64,000 nucleotides of DNA, taken from JADGRB01 sp036267635 (GTDB taxonomy: Bacteria; Myxococcota_A; Polyangia; Fen-1088). The first letter of the stretch is position 1, and the number at the start of each line of letters is the position of its first letter. Of the stretch, positions 33,298 to 43,127 are shown one piece after another. The position numbers and the translations under genes are program-made. The notes under the pieces are model-generated. The model saw only the letters and a program-made list of their open reading frames with translations. It made no database searches and was not told where the DNA came from. Where the stretch lies: positions 9,425 to 73,424 of the forward strand of contig DATAVR010000094.1 of assembly GCA_036267635.1 (NCBI GenBank), written 5' to 3'.

Positions 33298-35172
33298 CTA
33301 GATCGCCTCGCGGTCGGGCGCGGGTTTGTCGGCGGCGACAGGGGGGCTGCGCCAACGTAAACGCGCGAACGGGATCATCACGCTGAGCGGCAGCACGCGC
33401 TCGCGCCGGCCTTCCTCTTCGAGGTGGCGGAGCCGCGCCTTGAGTGCCTCCTTGAGCGTGACCAGCCCGACCAGCTTCGGGGGCTCGGAGCGGTCGACGA
33501 CCGGCAGGCGGGTCAGGCCGGTCTCGGCCATGCGGTGGACGGCGGCGCGCAGCGGCTCGTCCGCGTGCGCGATCACCGGGACCCCGCGCACGACCGTGCC
33601 GAGGGCCTTGGCGCCGTCACCGGCGGCCGCCTCGATGTCGTTGCGGGTCGCAACGCCGACCAGCGCGCCGTCGCCGTCGACGACCGGATAGAGGCGCTGG
33701 GCCTGGGCCCGGGTGGTCCCCGCCAATACCGCCGCGGCGCACGCCACCGAGCTGTCGATCGGCAGCACCACCGCCTCGTGGCGCATCACCTCGCGCACGA
33801 ACAGAATCTCCAGCGGATCGATGGCGTACTCGCGGGTGAGGTGAAAGCCGCGTCGGGCGACCTTCTCGGTGAGGATCGACCGGCGAAGCACCAGCACCGT
33901 GAACAGGTGCGCCACCATTCCGGCGGTCAAGATCGGCAGCGCCAGCGCGAACCGGCCCGACAGCTCGATGGCGAAGATCATCGCCGTCAGCGGCGCCCGC
34001 ATGGTGCCGGCCAGGATGGCCGCCATGCTGACGATGGGCCAGAACCCGGCGCCGTGCGCGGGGAGAACGTGCGCCTCCAGCACGCCGAGCGCGCTCCCCA
34101 TCATCAAGAGCGGCGCCAGCACGCCGCCCGAGGTGCCGGAGCCGAGGGACACCGACCAGATGGTCGCCTTGACCAGCATGAGCCGGACGGTCAGCGCCAC
34201 GCCGGCACCGCCCAGGAGGAGCAGCTGAATCTGGTCGTAGCCGACGCCCAGCGCCTGCGGGCAGATGAGGCCACCGACGCCGACCACCACACCGCCGAGC
34301 GCCGGCCACCACATCCAGTGAACCTTCTTGAGCTTGCCGAAGGCGTCCTCGGCGGCGTACACGGCGGCGGTGAGCAACGCCGACATGGCGCCCGCCGCCA
34401 GGCCGACCGCCATGCATGAGAAGAGGATCATCGGGGCCGTCGCCGCCGCGATGTCGACGTCGGGGACGGGAAACAGGGGCCCCGCTCCTAGAATGTAGCG
34501 ACGGACCACGGCGGCGGCGGCGCTGCCGAGCGCGACCGGGACCAGGCTCCGGGGCTTGAGCTCGAACAGCAGCAGCTCGACAGAGAGGAGCACCGCCGCC
34601 ACCGGCGAGGCGAAGGTTGCCGACATCCCGGCCGCGGCCCCCGCGACGAGCAGCGTCTTGCGCTCGGCCGCCGTCAGGTGGAAGAGCTGCGCGATCATCG
34701 AGCCGAACGCGCCGCCGGTCATGATGATCGGCCCCTCGGCGCCGAACGGACCGCCCGATCCAATCGAGATCGCCGAGGAGATCGGCTTCAACAGCGCGAC
34801 CCGCGGCTCGATCCGGCTGCCGCGAATCAGGATCGCCTCCAGCGCTTCGGGGATTCCGTGGCCGCGGATCTTCTCCGAGCCGTAGCGCGCGATGAGACCG
34901 ATGATGAGGCAGCCGACGACCGGAACGAGCACGCTCCAGAGGCCGAGGTGGTGGCCCGCGGGCGAGGCGGCCGCCAGGGAGAAGCGCTGGAAGAAGAACA
35001 GATTGGTGAAAAAGGCGATCAGGGCCAGCAGGGCCTTGGCGATGTAGGCGGCCAGCACGCCGACGACCATCGCCAGGAGGGACATCGCGATGGTGCGGGG
35101 GCCGGTGGTGAAGTCGCCGATTCCGGCGGCGTGGGGGGGAGGGCGGGGCGAGCTGTCAGGCGGCGCGGGCAC
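33298..35172 (-). CDS. ClC-family anion channel/exchanger with CBS domains
   Basis: A 624-residue ClC transporter moving anions (chloride or similar), perhaps in exchange for protons. The membrane part has KIRGHGIPEALE (usual GSGIP, Ser replaced by His), GGPFGAEGPIIMTGG with the gating glutamate kept, and GTSGGVLAPLLMMG. The two C-terminal CBS-like domains span about 460-600 (VMRHEAVVLPIDSSV; LYPVVDGDGALVGVATRND; GLTRLPVVDRSEPPKLVG), a usual ligand-sensing add-on. The replaced Ser normally contacts the anion, so selectivity may differ from E. coli ClcA; GHGIP is also seen in a bacterial ClC branch. The gene overlaps the upstream MarR regulator by 17 bases, suggesting that MarR controls it. 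Confidence 0.93.
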   Translation of the reverse strand: MPAPPDSSPRPPPHAAGIGDFTTGPRTIAMSLLAMVVGVLAAYIAKALLALIAFFTNLFFFQRFSLAAASPAGHHLGLWSVLVPVVGCLIIGLIARYGSEKIRGHGIPEALEAILIRGSRIEPRVALLKPISSAISIGSGGPFGAEGPIIMTGGAFGSMIAQLFHLTAAERKTLLVAGAAAGMSATFASPVAAVLLSVELLLFELKPRSLVPVALGSAAAAVVRRYILGAGPLFPVPDVDIAAATAPMILFSCMAVGLAAGAMSALLTAAVYAAEDAFGKLKKVHWMWWPALGGVVVGVGGLICPQALGVGYDQIQLLLLGGAGVALTVRLMLVKATIWSVSLGSGTSGGVLAPLLMMGSALGVLEAHVLPAHGAGFWPIVSMAAILAGTMRAPLTAMIFAIELSGRFALALPILTAGMVAHLFTVLVLRRSILTEKVARRGFHLTREYAIDPLEILFVREVMRHEAVVLPIDSSVACAAAVLAGTTRAQAQRLYPVVDGDGALVGVATRNDIEAAAGDGAKALGTVVRGVPVIAHADEPLRAAVHRMAETGLTRLPVVDRSEPPKLVGLVTLKEALKARLRHLEEEGRRERVLPLSVMIPFARLRWRSPPVAADKPAPDREAI

Positions 35173-35719
35173 GGGATCTCCTTCGCGCGCGCGGCGCGGC
35201 TTCGAAGAACATAGGTGGATGGTGGAGCGGCAGCGCCATCGCCTCGACCAGACGGCCGAGCTGGCGGGCCAGATCCTTGCGCGCCGTCGCGCCGAGCAGG
35301 CCCAGCGCGGCGATCAGCCGATCCTGCGCGGCGGCCGGCGCGCGCGAGAGCGCCGCACGTCCCGCGGCGGTGAGCGTGATCTGAACGCGGCGTCCGTCGG
35401 TCGGGGCGCGCGTCCGCGCCACCAGCCCGGCCTTCACCAGGCGGCTGACCACCACCGACACGGAGCTCTGGTGGGTGAGGGTGCGCTCGGCCAGCTCGTT
35501 GAGCGAGAGGGCGGGCGCTCCGGCCAGCCGCTGCAACACGAACAGCTGCGCGGCGCCGAGACCGACGGAACGCTCGCTGGTTCGCGAAGACTCGCGCAAC
35601 GCCCGGACGATCCGACGGATGGCGTCGAGGACGGCGCGGGTGGCCGGATCCCGCTGCGCCCCCGAGGCCCGCGGGCTCGGTGCCGCAATTAGATTGGTTC
35701 CCATATATTGTGCTCCCAT
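35156..35719 (-). CDS. MarR-family transcriptional regulator
   Basis: A 187-residue winged-helix regulator. It has SVGLGAAQLFVLQRLAGAPA, LSLNELAERTLTHQSSVSVVVSRLVKAGLVARTRAPTDGR and LTAAGRAALSR, the order found in MarR proteins (recognition helix, then wing with DGR). ATG at 35719; a second ATG at 35704 gives the same protein minus five residues and may be the real start if transcription begins downstream of the first. The gene overlaps the ClC gene by 17 bases. Two CCCATATA repeats cover its start and probably form its own operator. Effector unknown. Confidence 0.9.
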   Translation of the reverse strand: MGAQYMGTNLIAAPSPRASGAQRDPATRAVLDAIRRIVRALRESSRTSERSVGLGAAQLFVLQRLAGAPALSLNELAERTLTHQSSVSVVVSRLVKAGLVARTRAPTDGRRVQITLTAAGRAALSRAPAAAQDRLIAALGLLGATARKDLARQLGRLVEAMALPLHHPPMFFEAAPRARRRSRARAA

Positions 35720-35725
35720 ATAATA
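35700..35725. promoter_or_regulatory. Probable operator/promoter at MarR start
   Basis: An AT-rich island in very GC-rich DNA. Two identical CCCATATA direct repeats lie at 35700-35707 and 35715-35722, 15 bases apart. TATTAT on the minus strand (35725-35720) resembles a -10 box and overlaps the first start codon. Protein binding here would block the MarR-ClC operon; autoregulation by MarR is the simplest reading. Confidence 0.5.
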
Positions 35726-35771
35726 CGGCCCGGCCCCGGCGACAAGGTCCGCCGTGCGGAAGCGGGGTCGC

Positions 35772-37246
35772 TTAGAACCGGCCGAGCAGCAGGAGGCCGC
35801 CGCCGCTTCCGGTCGTCCACCCCATCAACGCAGGTCGGCGGGACGATGCGGTCTTGCGGTCGTAGCGGTCGGGATCGTCGTTGGTGAGGAGCAGGACGGC
35901 GCCGGTGATGGCTGCCGCGGCGCCCACCCCGCCCACGATGTAGCTGATGACGAGCCGGGTGTTGGCGTCGTTGATGCGCTGATTCGCGCTGGCCAGCATG
36001 ACAGCGCAGTCGGGCGGGACATACTCCTCGGGATCACAGTGGCCCCGCGCGCCTCTGGCGAACTCGTTGAAAACGGTGTTGTAGTTGCCGTTGGCGCTGT
36101 CGAGACTGCTCCGTCCGGTGACGAAGAGCACCGTACCGACGGTCAGCGCGGCGATCCCGACGCCGCCGACCGACCAGCCCCAGACCCGGCGGGTGTGGAT
36201 CGCCGCCAGGTAGGCGTCGCGGGTCTGGGCGTCGGCCTGCAGGTCGACGGTGGTGTTGAAGGTCGCGCCGCGCGCGATGGTGACGTCGAGGTCGGCCGGC
36301 TCGAACCCTGACCGGGTGATCGAGACGTGGTGCGGTCCGACCGGCAGGCGGATCGTTCCGGTCAACAGGTCGGGGGGACGGCCGTCAATCGAGACCCTGG
36401 CGTCGGTCTCGCTGACGGCGAGCGCCAGGTTGCCGCCGGTCTGCGCCACCGCGGCGGCGTCGATCTCCGGCTCGAGGGTGAGGTCGGCGATGGCGCCCAG
36501 GTCCAGCTTGATATCGGCCGCCGCGGGGTGATAGCCGTCGCGCCTCACCTCGACGTGGTGCGGCCCGGGGTTGAGCGCCAGCGTCTGCGACAGCGGCGTG
36601 CGCCCGCTGTCGGTGCCGTCGACCCAGACCGAGGCCTCGGGCAGCGTGCAGTGCAGCGCCAGGTGGGCGAGAGCCGTCTCGCCCGGGATCAGCGTGAAGG
36701 AGAGCCTCTGCGTCTCGCCGCCCGCGATGTCGATCGTCTTGCGCGACGGGGGATAGCCGGCGGCGACCGCCCCCACGATGTGGTGGCCGGCGGGCACGCG
36801 CAACGTGCCGGTCACCGGCGTGTGGGTCGTTTCGACGCCGTCGATCTCGATGGCCGCCGGGACGTTGGTGCCGATCTCCACGAACGCGACGAAGGTCCAC
36901 TGCTCGGCCCGGATCTGCTCGGCCTTCCTGCGCTGCTCGGGCCCCAGCTTGGCGGTGCTCTTGAGCAGGGCGTCGAGCGCGTCGACCGCGTCGACCGGGC
37001 GCTTCAGCTCGGCGTAGACCAGGCCGATGTTGAACAAAGTCGACGGGTCGCCGGTCAGCTCATAGGTGCGCTTGAACTCGACGAGGGCGCCGGCGTTCTC
37101 TCCCTGGTTGAAGAGCTTCAGGCCGCGGTCGAAGCGCTCCGCTGCTTCACGGCGCGCCTCCGGCGACAGCGGCGCCGTCTGGGCCGGCGCGCGCGCGGCC
37201 GCCAGCATGACGAACGATCCCAGCGTGGCAACGAGAACGAGACGCA

Positions 37247-37247
<1 letters not shown>
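35772..37247 (-). CDS. TPR/PEGA protein coupled to transmembrane kinase
   Basis: A 491-residue secreted protein. The signal peptide ends around AARAPAQ. A TPR-like segment (ERFDRGLKLFNQGENAGALVEF, STLFNIGLVYAELKRP) is followed by PEGA-type repeats (VEIGTNVPAAIEIDGVETTH, HCTLPEASVWVDGTDSGRTP, LAVSETDARVSIDGRPPDLL). Two hydrophobic segments near the C-terminus (WGWSVGGVGIAALTVGTVLFV and ISYIVGGVGAAAAITGAVLLL) should anchor it in a membrane. The ATG at 37247 overlaps the kinase stop (TGATG). The kinase/PEGA coupling implies a sensor or target in the envelope. The same pairing occurs at 44144-46692. Confidence 0.87.
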
Positions 37248-38767
<1,520 letters not shown>

Positions 38768-38787
38768 CTTGCCGAAACTCTATCACG

Positions 38788-38930
38788 TCAGGGGCAGGGA
38801 ACCTGGTAGGACGTCGAGGTCGAATCGGCGATCCAGGCCTGATCGTTCGAATCGAGGTAACAGTCGCGACCCGCGACGGTGACGCCAGCCTTGTTGGAGC
38901 TGTCGACGAGCTGCCCCGCGTAGTAGCTGG
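38788..38930 (-). other. Orphan coding-like open segment without start codon
   Basis: This open stretch ends in TGA at 38788. It would encode TSYYAGQLVDSSNKAGVTVA followed by GRDCYLDSNDQAWIADSTST and a Cys-containing end. By hand count about 85 % of third positions are G or C, as in real genes here. No ATG, GTG or TTG precedes it within the segment. It begins in another frame just where the Lys-rich gene stops (38931). It may be the frameshifted tail of that gene, a remnant, or a sequencing artefact. Confidence 0.35.
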
Positions 38931-39446
38931 TTAGCGGCGGTGCTTCTTGGACGACTTCTTGGCGCCCGAGTCGGAGGCGAGGATGCTGCCCAGGCCGTCG
39001 TCGCCGGTCTTGCCGCCCGAGGGGTTGTCGCCCTTGACGCCGTTCGATTCGAGGAGGCTGTCGAGCGAATCCTTGTGGCGCGGCTCGGCGGCAGCGACCT
39101 TCTTCTGCTTCTTCGCCGGGGCGACGGCCGCCTTCTCGATGTCCATCGTCGGCAGCGTGGCGCTTCCGGCGGCGTCGACGCCGGCGGCGCGACCCTGCTT
39201 CTTCGGCGGCTCTTTCTTGCGCTGGGCCTCCTCGCGGCGACCCTGCTCCTGAACGGCGGCCAGGTGGTCCTTGTCGATCCCTTCCTTCGGCCCGACCACC
39301 TTGTTCTCCCACTCGAACTGCTTGTTCACGTTCGAGGAGACCTCGGTGTTGTCGGTGCTCTTCTTTTTCTTCTCGGCCCGGCTGGGCGTCGCACCGGTGG
39401 CGATCAGGAGCGCGATTGCGGCCGACGCCGCGAACTTGAGCTGCAT
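38931..39446 (-). CDS. Secreted Lys-rich protein, unknown function
   Basis: A 171-residue protein with a cleavable signal peptide (MQLKFAASAAIALLIATG, then APSRA-like cleavage) and a highly charged, probably disordered mature part rich in Lys, Glu, Asp and Ala (EKKKKSTDN, KKEPPKKQGRAAG, KKSSKKHRR). No domain recognised. ATG at 39446 is divergent from the elongation factor G gene 145 bases away. An open coding-like segment follows its stop in another frame (38788-38930), so its true C-terminus may be longer if the sequence has a frameshift. Confidence 0.7.
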   Translation of the reverse strand: MQLKFAASAAIALLIATGATPSRAEKKKKSTDNTEVSSNVNKQFEWENKVVGPKEGIDKDHLAAVQEQGRREEAQRKKEPPKKQGRAAGVDAAGSATLPTMDIEKAAVAPAKKQKKVAAAEPRHKDSLDSLLESNGVKGDNPSGGKTGDDGLGSILASDSGAKKSSKKHRR

Positions 39447-39591
39447 CTGGGGGACCTCCGCGGTGGGGTTACGTCTCCGATTATCGCGTACACAGCGTCG
39501 GCGGCAACCACATTGTGGGGCAGATCATCAATACTTACACGTAACTACATATGCGCCGCCGGCAAACCCGCGCGTATACTGCGTCGCCGTC

Positions 39592-41667
39592 ATGGCGCCC
39601 CCCAATAAACCCGCCACCTCGAAGATGGCCCGTGTGCGCAACATCGGCATCGTCGCGCACATCGACGCCGGCAAGACGACGGTCAGCGAACGTTTTCTCT
39701 TCTACTCGGGACGCATCCACAAGATCGGCGAGGTCCACGAGGGCGAAGCAACGATGGACTGGATGCCGCAGGAGCGAGAGCGCGGCATCACCATCACCGC
39801 CGCCGCCACCAGCTTCACCTGGCGCAACCACGACATCCATCTGATCGACACGCCCGGGCACGTCGACTTCACCATCGAGGTCGAGCGGAGCCTGCGCGTG
39901 CTCGACGGCGCGGTGGTGGTGTTCGACGGCGTGTCGGGCGTCGAGCCGCAGTCGGAGACGGTCTGGCGTCAGGCCGACAAGTTCCGCGTGCCGCGCATCT
40001 GCTTCATCAACAAGATGGACCGCGCCGGCGCCGACTTCGCCGCCGCGGTGACGGAGATCCGCGAGCGGCTCGGCGCCAAGCCGGTCCCGATCCAGCTTCC
40101 GATAGGCGCCGAGGATCGCTTCGTCGGCCTCGTCGATCTGGTCCGACTGCGCGCTCTCTATTTCTCGGGCGACGAGGACGAAGGCGCGCGCGAAGACGAC
40201 GTCCCGGCGGCGATGGCCGACGAGGTGACGGCCGCGCGCGAGAAGCTGATCGAGGCGGCGGCCGACGTCGACGACGGGATCGCTTCGGCGTTCCTCGAGG
40301 GGACACTGATCGACGAGGCGGCGCTCGTGGCGGCGGTTCGCAAGGCGACCATCGACTGCAAGATCGTCCCCGTGCTGGCCGGCGCGGCGCTGCGCAACAA
40401 AGGGGTCCAGCCGCTGCTGGACGCCGTCGTCGACTACCTGCCCTCGCCGCTGGAGGTGCCGCCGATGAAGGGGACGGTGCCGGGGACCGAGGAGCCGGCC
40501 ACCCGCGCGCCCGACGACGCCGCGCCGTTCTCGGCGCTGGCGTTCAAGGTGGCGATGGACGAAGGGCGCAAGGCGGTCTACCTGCGCATCTACTCGGGCG
40601 TGCTCAAGCCGGGCGACGAGGTGCAGAACGCGCGCACCCGCAAGAACGAGAAGGTGGCGCGTCTCCTCTCCGTGCACGCGAATCGCCGCGAGCGGATCGA
40701 GCGCGCGACCGCCGGCAGCATCGTGGTGGCGATGGGGCTCAAGGACGCGGGGACCGGCGACACGCTGGCGGCGCCCAAGGCGCCGATCATCTTCGAGCGC
40801 ATCGACATCTACGAGCCGGTGATCTCACGCGCCATCGAGCCGAGGACGCAGGCGGAAAAAGAGAAGCTCGACTTCGCGCTCGGCAAGATGGCCGACGAAG
40901 ATCCGACCTTCCGCTGGCACGAGGACGCCGAGACGGGGCAGACGATCATCCGCGGAATGGGCGAGCTGCACCTCGACGTCATCGTCGACCGGATGCGCGT
41001 CGAGTACGGCGTCGAGGCGACGGTGGGGCGGCCGCAGGTCGTCTACCGTGAGACGCTGGCCAAGCCGGCCGAGGCGGAGGCGCGCTTCGAGCGCGTCGTC
41101 GAGGACGAGACGCTGTTCGGCCACGCGCGCGTCCACGTCGCGCCGCGCGCGCGCCACGCCGGCAACGAGCTCAAGCTGACGGCGCCGAAGGCGGTCCAGA
41201 TTCCGGGGGTCGCGAAGGCCGTCGAGACGCCGCAGGTGATCCTCGACGCGGCGATGGAGGGGGCGCGCGAGGCGATGCGCTCGGGGCCGCAGGGCTACCC
41301 GATCGAGGACATCGCGGTGACGATCAAGGCGATCGAATACCGTCCCGACGCCTCGAGCGCCGCCGGGCAGCGGGCGGCGGTCGGCGAGGCGATGCGCCTC
41401 GCCTTCCGCGATGCCGGCACGCGGCTGCTCGAGCCGATCATGAAGGTGGAGATCACCTGCCCCGAGCCGAACGTCGGCGACGTGCTCGGCGATCTCAACG
41501 CCCGCCGTGGCCAGATCGAAGACGTCGGTTTCCGCGGCCAGCAGCGGGTCATCACCGCGAAGGTGCCGCTCCGCCGGATGTTCGGCTACGCCACCGACCT
41601 GCGAAGCGCGACCCAGGGCCGCGCCAACTACTCGATGCTCTTCGACAGCTACGACGCCTGGGAGTGA
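39592..41667 (+). CDS. fusA: Elongation factor G
   Basis: Translational GTPase of 691 residues that moves tRNA and mRNA through the ribosome. G1 AHIDAGKTT, switch region ERERGITITAAATSF, G3 DTPGH and G4 NKMD are intact. Domains II-V follow, with a normal C-terminus. The start ATG at 39592 gives MAPPNKPATSKMARVRNIGI; a longer frame upstream lacks coding character. There is no rpsL, rpsG or tuf gene beside it, so this may be a second EF-G (FusA2-like) rather than the str-operon copy. TATACT at 39575-39580 is a possible -10 box without a clear -35. Confidence 0.95.
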   Translation: MAPPNKPATSKMARVRNIGIVAHIDAGKTTVSERFLFYSGRIHKIGEVHEGEATMDWMPQERERGITITAAATSFTWRNHDIHLIDTPGHVDFTIEVERSLRVLDGAVVVFDGVSGVEPQSETVWRQADKFRVPRICFINKMDRAGADFAAAVTEIRERLGAKPVPIQLPIGAEDRFVGLVDLVRLRALYFSGDEDEGAREDDVPAAMADEVTAAREKLIEAAADVDDGIASAFLEGTLIDEAALVAAVRKATIDCKIVPVLAGAALRNKGVQPLLDAVVDYLPSPLEVPPMKGTVPGTEEPATRAPDDAAPFSALAFKVAMDEGRKAVYLRIYSGVLKPGDEVQNARTRKNEKVARLLSVHANRRERIERATAGSIVVAMGLKDAGTGDTLAAPKAPIIFERIDIYEPVISRAIEPRTQAEKEKLDFALGKMADEDPTFRWHEDAETGQTIIRGMGELHLDVIVDRMRVEYGVEATVGRPQVVYRETLAKPAEAEARFERVVEDETLFGHARVHVAPRARHAGNELKLTAPKAVQIPGVAKAVETPQVILDAAMEGAREAMRSGPQGYPIEDIAVTIKAIEYRPDASSAAGQRAAVGEAMRLAFRDAGTRLLEPIMKVEITCPEPNVGDVLGDLNARRGQIEDVGFRGQQRVITAKVPLRRMFGYATDLRSATQGRANYSMLFDSYDAWE

Positions 41668-41689
41668 AAGCGCTCCGGTCGACCGGGCT

Positions 41690-42094
41690 TCAGTTGCCGT
41701 AGGTGCAGGGGCCGACCATCTGCTCGGGCGGGACGGCGACCGGTGCGTCCCAGGTGAGGCCCGAGGCGGCGTCGACCGCCGAGAATTCGACGATGCCCGT
41801 GGGGACGGTGACCGTCGCGCAGACCGTTTTCGCGCACAGAATGTAGGTCGATGGGCTGACGCTGAGCTCGTAGCCGCCGCGGGTTGTCTCAGCGGTGGCT
41901 GCTGCCGTCGAGCTCTGCACCCCGTTCTCCATCGTGTAGAGATCGACTTCGACGTTTTGCTCCTGCGTATTATTCGAGTCCACGATCCCGCCGAACACGC
42001 CCTGGGTGATGGACGACTTGTGCGGGCAAATGGTGGAGAGGTCGGGGACGCAGGCCGCTAGCAAGATGAGCGTGACGAGACCGATGATGCGCAC
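41690..42094 (-). CDS. Small lipoprotein of unknown function
   Basis: A 134-residue lipoprotein; GTG at 42094 gives VRIIGLVTLILLAACVPDLS, with lipobox LAAC. AAGGGG lies just upstream. The mature part has a beta-sandwich-like pattern (ITQGVFGGIVDSNNTQEQNV, YELSVSPSTYILCAKTVCA) and resembles small carboxypeptidase-regulatory-like domains, but I cannot assign a family with confidence. It is convergent with elongation factor G and lies 150 bases downstream of the M91-like peptidase gene. Confidence 0.7.
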   Translation of the reverse strand: MRIIGLVTLILLAACVPDLSTICPHKSSITQGVFGGIVDSNNTQEQNVEVDLYTMENGVQSSTAAATAETTRGGYELSVSPSTYILCAKTVCATVTVPTGIVEFSAVDAASGLTWDAPVAVPPEQMVGPCTYGN

Positions 42095-42244
42095 ATGCCC
42101 CTTGTAACCGCTATCCCAGCGGCACGCCAGCATCGCGACTGGAACGACACCGCGCTCTTCGCCAGCTACGACGCCCGGAAGTAGAAATTGCAGCGGGCGC
42201 GGGTTCGACTTCTCCGGAGCGATGGCGGCGGGAATCGACATGCG

Positions 42245-43117
42245 TCACGGTTTGGCTTTTCCCTTACCGTAGTTCTCTCGCAGCTCGAGGTTCGTGGGCC
42301 ACTGCGTTCGCATCTTGTTGTCCGAGATCCCTTCGAAGTTGTAGGGCGGCATCCCCGTCGTCACCACCTCTTCCAGCTTTTGATTGTTCTGGACGACCAG
42401 CGCCAGGTTGATCCCCTGAGAGTTGTGGAGGGCGTGAATCAACTCGTGCGCCAGCCCAACCGCCGGGGGACGCTGGTACATCGCCAGATCGTCGACGCAG
42501 TGGAAGGTCTTGGTGCTGTTGAAGTTCACGGTGCTGCCGGCTCCACGCCCGGGCGTCATGTAACTGCGGAATAGCCGAGGGAGGTGAAATAGCCAGTCAT
42601 TCTGGAGCTTGCCAACGGGGCAGGCGCCCGACATCAGATCCTTGAGCGTCTGGATCGTGGTCCCGATCGCCATTCCCTGCGCGTAGGCGATGTTCTGGGG
42701 CGCCGCGCCCGCGGTCGCAGGCGTCTGGCCGGGCCGGACCACGTTGTCTTGCGACCGGTAGGTGACCGGCGTCATCCCCATGCTGAGCTGTCGCGCGAAG
42801 TGCTCGATCGGGATCCCTTTTTGCTTGGCGTTCGTGACGGCAGCGGTCAACTCCTTGGAGAAGGTCGCCGCGTTCTTGTCGCGAAGCGCCCGCGTGAGCG
42901 GCGGGCAGGTTTCGTCGCCCCCACGGGTGCAGGAGTTTCCATTGGCCGTGACCTTGATCGTCACCATGGAGGACAGCCCGCAGATCGCCCTCAACAAGGC
43001 GCCGCCGTCAGGTATTCCGGCGATGGTGTCGAGGCAGCCGGTGGTGGCCGCGAGGTATCCGGCGTCGCCGCCGTCGTCGATCTGGATCCGGGCGAACGTC
43101 TTGTAGGTGGTCAGCAT
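42245..43117 (-). CDS. M91 (NleD-like) metallopeptidase domain protein
   Basis: A 290-residue protein with zinc-binding motif LAHELIHALHNSQG (HExxH) in its second half, followed by EEVVTTGMPPYNFEGISDNKMRTQWP and LELRENYG. This matches the pattern of the M91 family, known from the NleD type III effector and related toxins that cut host or competitor proteins. No signal peptide or membrane segment is present, which fits an effector exported by a specialised system or acting in the cytosol. ATG at 43117 follows AAAGGAG and is only 10 bases from the end of the upstream LamG lipoprotein gene, so the two are one operon. Target unknown; no immunity gene is obvious. Confidence 0.8.
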   Translation of the reverse strand: MLTTYKTFARIQIDDGGDAGYLAATTGCLDTIAGIPDGGALLRAICGLSSMVTIKVTANGNSCTRGGDETCPPLTRALRDKNAATFSKELTAAVTNAKQKGIPIEHFARQLSMGMTPVTYRSQDNVVRPGQTPATAGAAPQNIAYAQGMAIGTTIQTLKDLMSGACPVGKLQNDWLFHLPRLFRSYMTPGRGAGSTVNFNSTKTFHCVDDLAMYQRPPAVGLAHELIHALHNSQGINLALVVQNNQKLEEVVTTGMPPYNFEGISDNKMRTQWPTNLELRENYGKGKAKP

Positions 43118-43127
43118 CGGGGCTCCT

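Noticed and set aside
42137..42241. N-terminal extension of the small lipoprotein from an ATG at 42241
   Set aside because: The extension precedes a normal lipoprotein signal peptide starting at GTG 42094 and would bury it inside the protein.
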